Below, one piece after another: positions 47,601-59,600 of a DNA stretch of 64,000 nt (within the stretch, counting starts at the first letter, position 1; the number at the start of each line of letters is the position of its first letter). The notes beneath the pieces were generated by a model. It saw only the letters and a list, made by a program, of their open reading frames with translations. It did no database searches and was not told the origin of the DNA. The position numbers were made by a program, and so were the translations under genes. Origin of the DNA: Odontocerum albicorne (Eukaryota > Arthropoda > Insecta > Trichoptera > Odontoceridae). Location of the stretch: contig OX463859.1 in assembly GCA_949825065.1 (NCBI GenBank), positions 24,259,847-24,323,846 on the forward strand. The letters are read 5' to 3'.

Positions 47601-50600
47601 ATCTGATCTGTAGCATTCCTTTGTGTATTTTACGTAATGTTTAGTTTATCTCCTTTATTTAATGAGTCTCCTTAAGAGTAATGACTATTATTTATTATCA
47701 GAAAATTACTTGAATGTCATGTTTACTTGGTGGTGTAATCAAATATCAGTGGTTCTAAACAAAATACGTGTTTAAACTTAGAAATTAAAAAACACCGAAA
47801 TTGTGCCGCGCACAGGATTCGTGGAATTTGATTTTTAACGCGGTGTACAGGTTAATAAATATTTCAGCGTAACTTTTTTTATTTATCTGGCGAGTTTATT
47901 GCCATGTGGCAATCTCTTCCAACCAACCAGAAAGATGTTTTTATAGGCCCTAAGTGTTAACCAGACTGGAACCCTATTTAAAAAAATCTGGGTTCCAGCG
48001 GGGATCGAACCCGCAACCTCCGGATCGGCAGACAAATGTTTTGAGCATGTTTAAAGTTAAAAAAATTATTATTGTATTTAGGAATGAATTCCGCTACATA
48101 GTGAAGAGCTGATAATACAGTATGTACTGAGTAGATACCTTTTTGGTACTTCTGTAGGAGATTTATAAATTGACTTACAATGCAGTGACTTCGCTGAGGA
48201 ATATATTATCTGAACGAGAAAAATAAACTAGATAACTGGAAATGAAACGTAGATGTGGAAAGGAGCTAATAAATGCTGGGAAAATTTATGCACTGAAAAG
48301 ATGGAGGTGACGATGTATGCTAGAATACAGAATTAAGTTATTAAAAATGAACAGCAACTAAAGAAGATATTAACCCTTTTAATCCTAAGGGGCCAATTAT
48401 CGGCCCCAACTGGTGTATGCGAAAAATCCCACGGGGCCGATCATCAGCCTCATAGTTTTCATACAAGTTTTTATGTTGAATAAATTATTATTTTACACTC
48501 TACTCGTACAGGGAGGTCTCCACAAAAAAATTAGGTTTAAAAACTAAATATTAACTGAGATAATAAATAAAATATAAACTACTGTTTTTTTTGCCGAAAA
48601 ATGCTTGGGATTTTGCGCACATTTTATGCAAAATATGCTGGGATTAAAAGGGTTAAGTAAGATAAAAAAGAGCACCTGGTGTTTGGACATGGAGAATAAA
48701 TTGCCAATGATAGGCTGATAAAATAATGTATAATGCGAATGTAAGTTGATTGCGCAATAGCAAAAGAAGATGAGGACCAAGTGGATGAAATTTTGGAAAA
48801 AGAAAAGGTAAGAAATGAGAGAAATAGGAGGAAAGCTGGATTAAGAAGTATTATATTCTTTGTCTAGCTCGTAAGCTTATTAGGAAATGGCATGATTCTA
48901 TGTTTATGTGTATGTATGCATTTTTATATAATGATGGTTGTGTTTGCAGCAAGGTTGCCTGGAGGCTCTATTGGAAATTAGTCTGCGGTACCCCCCGACC
49001 AAACACCCTGACGCATACATCGGCCTGGGGCTGCTTGATGCTTCCCTTCAATTGCTCGAGAACCGCACCCTCTCTGTGTCCTGTTGTGAGACACTGTTGT
49101 CTTTTGTCACCCAGATATATTCCAGTAAGTGTTGCGTGTATTCATTTTACATCTCTAAATTAACCTTCATTAGTTTTAATCCATATGTTATATCTAAATA
49201 TTGTACAGAGAAATCCACATAAAATGTTGCCATTTACCAAAAACATTTTATGTTTAATTCTCAGACTTAAGTTAATATGACTTAATATTCTCAAAAACTT
49301 ATTTTAGTCAGAACATAGAAAGAAATATATTTTTGCAAGGTTTTGGCATACTGAATTCGCTTTGATGAAAATTGAAAGGTGTCAAATGTGAAACTTCGTA
49401 ACTCGTGGTATGATGGCAATTGAAAAGTGTCATAAATGTGAAATATATCTTTTTTATATTTGATGGCAATTAAAAAGTATTATAAATGTGAAACGCCATA
49501 ACTCACGGTATGACGGTAATTGAAATGTCATAAATTGGGCTTTGATAACAATTGAAAGGATTCATAAATGTAGAATATCATAATTCGGAATTTGATGGTT
49601 ATTAAAAATAAGGAAATCCATCAATAAGTAATAAAGGTAATAGTTTAATACGTGGACAATTAAAGTAACAGAATCAGTATGCAACCTAAGATAACGGAAC
49701 TCAATGGTATTTATTACCTTCTCTTCTTAAATAATATGTGTTATGGCGCTAATGATGTCTTTTACAGTTGCCGCATGGAATATGATCCAACAAAATAATG
49801 CCGACATCATTCCCGTCATATCTTCCACATTGAGACCATCAGATAGTACCAAGCAGGAGCCGTTGAAACTCTGGCAGTATTTTGGAAGTACATTCTTCAG
49901 CCTCAAAGCAGAGGCCTTCCTGAGGATCACACTCAAGATGCTTAACATCATAATACACATTGTTGAAGATGTGGTGCCAGTGGCTTTCCATCAAAAGACA
50001 TCCAGCATAATACCCCCTAGTCCAATTAGGAGAAAAACAGGTTTGTTTTTTTTAAAATTATATTCACGTAAAGTTCCTTAACACATTAACTGCTGACCTA
50101 ATACAGGTTGTTTCAAAAAAAGTATACACACTTTGAATGATTATAATTTTTTTCTTGAATCTTCCAAAATACTATGGTTTCACTTTGTGGTGCCATATTT
50201 TATGTAAAAGAAAAAATAAGTAAATAAATAAAAAACTTATTTTATATTTTTGTGTTCATCTCAGGTTTATTTTAAGGTTTATAACCGGTTTCGAAGACCA
50301 CCGTCTTCATCGTCAGCTGAAGATAAACTTAATTGCTAAAAATATATTTCCTGTACAAGTGTAAATAATATAATATAAGAGGAATGAGGTAGGGGGAGAG
50401 ATGTGATACAATGGTAAATGGGGCGGTGAAAAATGAAAGTGAATTTTTAGGGCAGGTCAAGTCTGGATATCCAGGGGGGGGGATTTTAAATAGGAAACAT
50501 ATTAAGCAGAGGGCTATTATGAAAATTGGTTTGGTTGTTGATGATATTTAAACTTAATTTTATAGATTTTTTAATCTCGATAATTTCCAAATTGTCAAGC

Positions 50601-53600
50601 TGCAACCCCCCTCGGCTTATGTGTAGAATCCGCAAACCACGATTAATATCAAACTAATGGTTATTTTCAATTAGGTGGTTAGCGAACTGATTATAAATTC
50701 TTTATATATAAAGTTATTATGTCTTTTTTGTGCTTCCCTGATGATGAGGTGAAAACTTTGAAACCGATAGGGTTATACCGTTATATAAAGTAGTGTTTGA
50801 CTAAACAAATTACAATGATTATAAATTTAGTATTTATTAAGGTTAAGATATATCTAAGATGAAAACTTCAAATTAAAGAAAACAGACATAGATTTTTTTT
50901 AGTTTAAGTAAGTGCTCATGAGAGTCATGAACTACAACAGTATGGTAGTGCTCAAATTGATGGTCGTTCTAGTCCAAGCACTGTTGATAACATGGAGCAA
51001 TAGAATCACATTCATCACGAATAATTTGTTTTGGTATTTGAGCGCATTCTCTTTTAAGTCTCCATAGTGTTTATATGCTATGAATTCCAGTTGTATCAAC
51101 AATACCAAATCTATATCGTATCAGTCTAGAACTGTGATAGCATTGGGGCTTCTTTTCAGCAGGTCTTCTGAGTAGTTAATGGGGCGCAGTGGACAAGCCA
51201 TTATGTGCGACATTGATTGAATGTCATCACACATGCATAGTGGTGGATCTTCTGTACGAAACTGCCATCTGAGGAAATCTTCTTTTGATCTATCGACGTG
51301 GATGTGTAAGTGATTTAGAGGTCTCCAAACTACCCTTGCTAGGTGGTGTCCCACCGGTAGGCACTCCAACAGCTGCATTAATGTCCACAGGCTTTTATTT
51401 CTAGCTCTCCAAGAATAAACATGCTCACTATCCGGAGAGCTTTCGAGGGGACTGTGGGGTGGTCATAAAACTCCTACGAGACCCCATATCTTGGTTGTGT
51501 TGGCTATATATAATATATTCGGGATCTCTGAGTTGTTTGTGTTTATCACTCCTGTATGTAATATTGTGGTAGATGTCTGGAGCACATATCCCTGCAAGTA
51601 TGTAAACGTTTTCCATTTTGGTTAGTCATTGTATGAATAACTTTGTAATTTTTTTTAATTTGCAGTTGGAAACGTCCAAATGGATGGACAAAAGAGGATC
51701 AGCAATTTGTCCAATCCAAATGAAAGCACGCTACCCGAAGACAAAAGCACGTCTAAGAAGAAGACTCCATTCAGTTCCACCAATGGACAGTTCCATCCAG
51801 TCGGATACTTTGCCAACGATTCAGTGTTGATGAAACTGTACTCGAACTTGAGAGCGGCATATTCTAGTCACAAGGTGAGTTTGCAGCAAGAGAAATAGGC
51901 GTCTTACCTAAAAATAATCCAACAATTTGGCTTGCAAATTCTTTTAATAATAATAATAAATATAGGTTTATTGATTTCAAACTTTGTCTTTTTGTATTCA
52001 AGTCCCTTAATGGGATGTCTCCATTGCTTCTTTCGAATCTGTGTCTGAGGGATATTCTTTCAGAGAGAAGTAGAACTTTAAGGTCAATATCGTTTTCATC
52101 TAATAAATTGGTTGTTCCAAATCAATCTAATAGGGCAAGGTTAATACCTTATACAAAAGCTCTACCAATATCATAATTGATAGAGCTTTTGCCGTTGCTG
52201 GTCCTATGGTGTGGAATTGTCTGCCTCCTAGTATCGGAGATCCTCCTATTATGGGTGACTTGTGCAGCTTAAGAAAACATTTGAAGAAAATCCTTTTTGG
52301 GAGGTCTTATCAAAATTTATTAGTGAGTTTGAATCCTGAGTTAGAGCGTCCTTGGGGAGAGTTTGCTCTCTAAACAGCACTACATCAATTGTCCTTTTAT
52401 TATTATTATTACTTATAGTAACATAGTATGTATATATATATATTCTCGGCACCGCCTAGCAGTATGAGAAGAATCCTGGCTGATATTCCTCCAACGAATA
52501 AGCTAACGCTAGAAGCAGACCCTCTTTGTGTAACAGGAGAAATCCGTACAAAGTGGATAAAAAAAAAATGTAATTTGTATGGCCGCGCGGTAACGCACTG
52601 GACTTCCGTGCGGCAGGTCGTCGGTTTTTACCCTGCGCTGTGCTACTCCCCTCAAACGACACAGACACTTTTTCCACCTAGTGTTCGACAGTATAAGGAT
52701 ACCTATGACTTCGGTCATATCTCTTTTCTTTAAAAAAAAAATAAAAAAATGTACTGAAATTAAACATATATTTAAAGGCAATAGAATAAAATACATTTAA
52801 GAGAGAGAAACTATCAAAATGTCTGAAGTATCAAACTTAACAGTAACATTGTCTAACCATGCAATAGCTATAGCCGACGTAGTGTCTGTCAATACAGGAT
52901 CTAACTTGTTCAGGCCGGGAACTTTTAGACCTTAGTACTAATTTGATTGGCAGTTTTTGTGAATGTCTAATTCAAGATCTGTTCTGTATAAATCATTGTC
53001 TTGTATTATGTGAATAAATAAGAGTATATTTTTTAATTTTACAGGTTAGCTTGGATTCTACAACAAGTATCTTCCTTAAATTTATCTCGACAACTCTCAA
53101 CTGTGTTGCCATACAACTGGAATTCATGTCCGAGAAAGAAGCTGGTATCGTAGCAGAAGAAATTCTCTATTATGTTAAGGGTTTATTACCAATGAGTCCG
53201 GACAATTCGGTCTTCTGCGTAACTCAAATGTTAAAATGCCTCTCTTCAACCAACATGACGGCGAATCGAAACGATTTGAAAAAGTTTTTCGCCAAGTCAA
53301 ATCCTTGCGATTCGCTCACTAAATGGGAAAAGACGAACGACAGGAAAAAATTTAACTTGAGCTTTTATTCTGACATATTGATGATAAAAAATAATGATTT
53401 TAGCAAAAATTGTGGCACTTTCAAGGAGTTTAATGAGAAATACAGTCAAGATAGGAGAGGCTCGACTGATTCTAGGAATTCAAAGAATATGAGTGTCACG
53501 GATGAACGACTTAAAACTGAAAAGGAGAGCTTCATGAATATCATTAATTTCTCTAAGTGTAAATTGGACAGGAGATGGAACACAAATAAACAGGATCTAG

Positions 53601-56600
53601 CCAAATATCTCAGACTCATAGAACCAGCTGTCATACAAGCTTTAAAGGTAATTACTATTTTATCATCTAATATCCCACTTTTTTTCACTGATAAAAATAA
53701 AATTTTAAGAAAACAATATCTCAGTTTTAACACATTCAGTGCTGAAAACGCTCATAAGCGTTCATTTAACGTTTTCTGCGTGCTTTAAATGCCACTGTTC
53801 TAATCTGATTTTTTTAGATGTATGAAAATGGAAAAAAAATCATGTCAGCCCAGAATGACTAACGGTGCTGATAGGGTTTGTAAAGATATATGACAATGAC
53901 TTATATAAGTCATTGTCATACACAATGTGAGTGGAAGGCGTGGGAAAGGAAGATCAAGGAAAGTATGGTTGGATCAAGTGAATGATATTCCGAAAGAAGG
54001 AAATGTAGAAATTGTATGAGGTGTATGGATCTAGAAGAGGCTAAGGATGTGTGTCGAGATAAGAAAGTCTGGCGCTCTGTCCTCTCTGCCTACCCTGACA
54101 GGGAAATGGCCTCATGGTGTGTATGTACTTATATCTGCTTATTAAGAATTTTAAATATGGGCAGAGTTAATCCTATACTATAGTTGTTATTGCGAAAGGA
54201 GTTTGAGTACTTGGGCTTGCAAGAGGAATGACTTGTGGAAAAGGTTTGTGTGAGCTCTTGAGTGTGGTGTTTTTTATTATATTATATTTGTATTTTTGTT
54301 TTTTTATTTTTATGATTATGTGCGGTACATTGTGAGATGAATGTTTTTGGTCTGTCTAAAGTGATGAAGTGTGAGGAGTTTGATTTCGCGTAATGTATAC
54401 ATGTGTAATCGAGTGTCACTGTTTTGTCAGGTTGATGAGAATGTGCAACGGGGTTTTATATAATCAAAAATCTGAAAGAAGTATCGATTTATTTTTTCAT
54501 GCTATATGTCCTCTGTGAGATACAGGCAAAAGCCTAGTTTACTGGGGACACGACAAATGAAAGACAACAAACCCAGATCCATTAAAATTGTGTGTCAAAA
54601 TTAAATTACCTGTTGTTTATTCACAAATGATGTATATTAGTTGCAACCCGTGAAATATTCACAGAAGTAAAACAAATTCTACATTTATGAAAATATATAT
54701 TCATAAATGTAAAATTTGTTTATATGTATCATTTATACATCGTCCCCTTTTACACCGGTTCAAAAATTGTTAGCTAGGTATTTAAAATTCATTCAGTATC
54801 ACGGACCCACCGAGATTCAAATTTCGAATTACTTTCGGAGAGAATCCAAGTATTCCTCTCTCGCTCTCTCGTATTCAAAATTCAATTCTCGTATTCTTTC
54901 TTTGATGACAACCATCGTATGGGTTTTGGCCTATTTNNNNNNNNNNNNNNNNNNNNNNNNNNNNNNNNNNNNNNNNNNNNNNNNNNNNNNNNNNNNNNNN
55001 NNNNNNNNNNNNNNNNNNNNNNNNNNNNNNNNNNNNNNNNNNNNNNNNNNNNNNNNNNNNNNNNNNNNNNNNNNNNNNNNNNNNNNNNNNNNNNNNNNNN
55101 NNNNNNNNNNNNNNNNNNNNNNNNNNNNNNNNNNNNGAGCAGCCAAATTAACGAGAATGCGTCCAAATACCAAAACAAATGATTTATGATGTTAGCGATT
55201 CCACATTATCAGCAGTGCATAGATTAGAATGACCATCAATCTGAGCGCTTGTGATAACTTAAATAATTCTACTTTTGTCTTCTTTAATTTAGAGTTTTAA
55301 CATTAGATATACCTTAATAAATACTGAATTTATAATCATTCAAAGTATGTATTTATATTTTTTGGGACATCCCATATTAAACAACCAGGGTAACATAATT
55401 TATATATGTTTATTGAAATAATTCTGTGATTTGTTTGTGTGTTAAAAGGGATTGTGGAGACTTGGTGAGGTGTATCTTCACTTCTTAGTGTACCTATCTT
55501 CAGTGAAGCATCACACTAAACAGCTCATGGACCATACCAAAGGTAAGAATGTATTTTATACCTTCGACCTCTGGGAAAAAACTCTATTAATTGAGAAATT
55601 ATTTGCTAATGCCGTTAAGCCGAAAATGAAACAAAACATACTGTGACCATGACGTGAAAATGAAACAAAACATATATGTATATGCAGAAGCGATTGCATA
55701 ACGTAAGGAGTATTCCATTTTTTAAAAGCCATCATTAATTTGAGTTCTGATTCAATTGACAATCTAAATTATGAGGATAAGCAGAACTATCCAATTTGAA
55801 TACAATTCCTCAATAAATTAACACCTTCAGGGATGCCGCTTCATACGTTAAAATGAAACAAAACGTTTTGTCACAGGTGAAGTGAAAATGAAACCCGAAA
55901 TGTGTATACAGAAACATTGTTCGAATTCTCAAATACATTACGCTGTCAAAGTAAACAAATGAAAATTGATTTGCTGTCATTGTTGAAATTACAATTAATG
56001 CTTTTTAATAAAGTTGCAGGGTGGGTCGACGTTTTCATTAGAGTTATAAAGATCCTTTTTTTTTTTTTTTTTCGTGTTGGTTGAGGAATTATTTTAAAGG
56101 GACACCGTCTGTGTCTCCTCACTGGATGGTGTTATTGTTAAAGCAAAACATTATTTGGTGCGGCTGGCAAGAATTTTGACATTGTTTCTCCATGATGGGT
56201 GAAAAATCCGAACACAAAAAAACGGACCGAACTAATTTGTACACACAATATCTTTCATTATATTGTGTGTACAAATTAGTTCGGTCCGTTTTTTTGTGTT
56301 CAAAAATGCATTTATTTCTGAACAAAATGAATGAACAGATCAATTAAAGTATTGTCCATCGCTGGCTAATACTTTTTCCCATCTCTCAGGCAATTTTCGA
56401 ATTCCATCTCGAAAAAATGACTCGTCTTTTGAGGCGATCCAAGTTTGGAGCCAATTTTCGATTTCTACGAAAAAAGTGAACCGGTGACCTGCCAAATCGT
56501 GCTGCATCCTTCGGAACAACCAGTAATCAGAAGGAGCAATGTCTGGGGAATACGGCGGGTGCAGTAAAAACATCCCATTTGAGCGTTTCCAAATATTTTT

Positions 56601-59600
56601 TTACGACTTTTGCGACATGAGGCCGAGCGTTATCATGAAGAAGAATAACTTTATCATGTCTTTGCTCGTATTCCGGCCGTTTTTCTCGCAATGCACGGCT
56701 CAAACGAATTAATTGTAGCCGATACCGATCGCCCGTATTGGAATCACCAGGTTTCAGCACCTCATAGTAAACAACACCCCTTTGGTCCCACCAGATACAG
56801 AGCATGATTTTCGAACCATGTATGTTCGGTTTTGGTGTTGATTTTGAGGTCGATGGCAACGATTGACCGGGCTTAGCGTAGTATTTTTTCTTCTTGGGGT
56901 TGTCGTAGAATATCCACTTCTCATCTCCAGTTACAATCCGATGCAAAAAACCTTTTCTTTGTTGCCTTTGAATCAGCTGATCACAAGTGAAAAATCGCCT
57001 CTCAACGTTTCTCGGTTTCAGTTCATAAGGCACCCAATTTCCTTGTTTTTGAATCATTCCCATGGCTCTCAATCGTACGGAAACGGCTTGTTGAGTCACT
57101 CTTAATGATTCTGCGAGCTCCTCTTGCGTTTGACTCTGATCTTCTTCGAGTAATGCCTCTAATTCTTTGTCCTCGAATTTTTTTGGCTGTCCAGAGCGAG
57201 GCTTGTCTTCGACGCTGAAATCTCCATCCTTGAAATGTCGAAACCATTCCCTACATGATTTATCAGTTGGAGCAGCGTCACCATAAACTTCAACAAGCAT
57301 TCGATGGGCTTCAGCTGCACTTTTCTTCCAATTAAAGCAGAAAATTAAAACCTCCCGCAAATGCTGCTTGGTTAACACAAAATTCGACATTTCAACACTG
57401 TACAAAACAAGGCATTTGCATGAAACTCAAAGCGATATAAACTGAATATTATTGGCAGATGTCTAACCTCTCTGAAACCGCCAAAATCGGCTGTCACTAT
57501 GACCCATTCATAACAGCCAGAGCCATCTTTTGGAAACGGACCGAACTAATTTGTACTCCCAATAATATACATTAGTCAAGTTTGGATTAATGTTGACTGC
57601 AAAAATTTTGTCGTCATGCCATATATCTGAGAAATAGGAAACAATAATACTTTCCGGATAACTGCTTATCTTTGTGTGTATAAAAGGTGGTGTAAAATTG
57701 AATATAGGTCCTAATGCAAATTCTAATGATTTAATTAGGATTTGTTTATTTATTCAAAAATATGGTATTTGTATGTAATTAAGAAGAGATTAGAGAAGGG
57801 ACTGGCTTGGGTGTGTGGACAAAAAGGAACAGGACAAGAGCCCCTTCCCACATATTAGCAGCTACCCCTCTGGAAAACCTTAAAAATGTAAGGATATTTG
57901 AAAGTTAAAGCACTTTTGGAAAAACACTTTAGGTCTATTTTAAGAGGAAGAATATGAAGCTTCAGTTAATGACCAATTTTCTATTTCAGTTGATCCAACT
58001 GTGCGACGGTCTGATGGCGAGCGGCGTGCATGCGGAATGCGTTCAGTCCCTGCACCCGGTCAGCTATCGAGTGTTCGTGACACCCAACCACGGGCAGCCC
58101 ACCCTCTCTCTGGCAGCTCAGGCCAACACCAGCAGTGGCCGCATGCAGGCGCAGGATGCGCAGGTCGCTAAGGAGGTCTTGTTCGCCATGCGTCACAAGA
58201 TCATGCATGATCCTAAGGTAATCCTTTTTTGAATTGGAGTACTCCAAAAATGATATATGTATCTGGAGTGTAAGCATACGAATACTTTGGAGACATTCTA
58301 GAGGATTCTTAAGTTCGCACAATTTGAGAGAGTTACGTTGAGAAAAAATATACAAAAATAAGCATTCTGGATAAAAACGTTGATAATCATCATCAATTAG
58401 ATGTCCTGACTACTGGACTAGCATATTTCCACCATATTGCAGTAGCATGGGGTATAATTTCTCTCATTAAATTTTTCAATTGTTTTCCCATCTTGTTGAC
58501 ACCACGAAAAGAATAAAAAAACAATACCGAAAGAGAATGACTAATTTACTTTCGTACAGTTATCATTAGCTATCCCAACATTTACCAATTCCATTCCTTC
58601 CGTTATTCACTCATGTCTTGACCTTGTCAGCGAATCTTTCATTTGAGTTAACTGGCGTTCTCAATTGATCTTTAAGCTTTTTGTACTCGTATATAATCCC
58701 TCGGAGCAATCTTTGAACACTAAATGGTGCCAGAAAATAAAAATACTATACATTACCAAGTGCCAGGAAAACACATTCAGATAAAAAATGGCCTCCAAAT
58801 AAAACCACTGGGAAGCAAACTGAGGATGCTGGGCAAAGGCACTGATTGAGGAAACTTAGTCGTTAATGACAAGAATTTTGATTTTTTTTCAATAGTCACT
58901 ACTTGGACTTTTAAATGATGAATGTAACATTTAACAAAGTGTGGAAGATGGGAATCTGACACCGGGGCTGAATGGAGTCTCAGTTTATCCTGTTACATAA
59001 AAAGGGTTCAACGAGGAATGTGGGAACTATAGGACCATATCTCTTATATCACATGCAAGTAAAATACTTCTTCTTCTTCATCTTATTTTAGGCCTGCTGG
59101 CCTGTTATGGTCTTACATCATTGTTTGCCTCTTGCGACGTCGACTGCCAGCTGTCTTTCCATCTTTTGGGAGGTCGTCCTGGAGGTCTGCTTGCTTGGGG
59201 GATACTGTCCCTGGCCATTCTTACGACTCTTGGTTCCGCCATTCTGGATACGTGTTCGTTCCAGAACCTTCTTCTCTGTCATCCCCATCTGACAATATCT
59301 TCAACTTCGCACGTCCTTCGGATTTCTGTGTTAAGTAAAATACTGCTTTGTATAATTGAAAACTATCTGAGGCCTTACATCAGCTGGAAGATACTAATAG
59401 AAGAGGCAGGATTTGTTAAGAGAAAAGGGACGAGAGAACGAATCTTCAATATCCGACAGTTAATAGAAAAGTGCCGTGAATTTCAGATGCCAGCAGTTTT
59501 ATCCTTCATAGGTTATAAAAAAGGATTTGATTGTATGAAATGAGAGAAACTGTGGCACATACTTCTAGAGATGGGAGTACCAGCACACTGTCAACCTTAA

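Noticed and set aside
54716..55189. Open frames running through the N block.
   Set aside because: They exist only because N is translated as X; the flanking residues have no similarity to huntingtin.
57960..57989. Upstream acceptors (for example after 57965) to extend HTT exon 22 and fix the phase.
   Set aside because: All AG sites examined between 57901 and 57989 leave zero or one base before the TTG codon; none gives the two bases needed.
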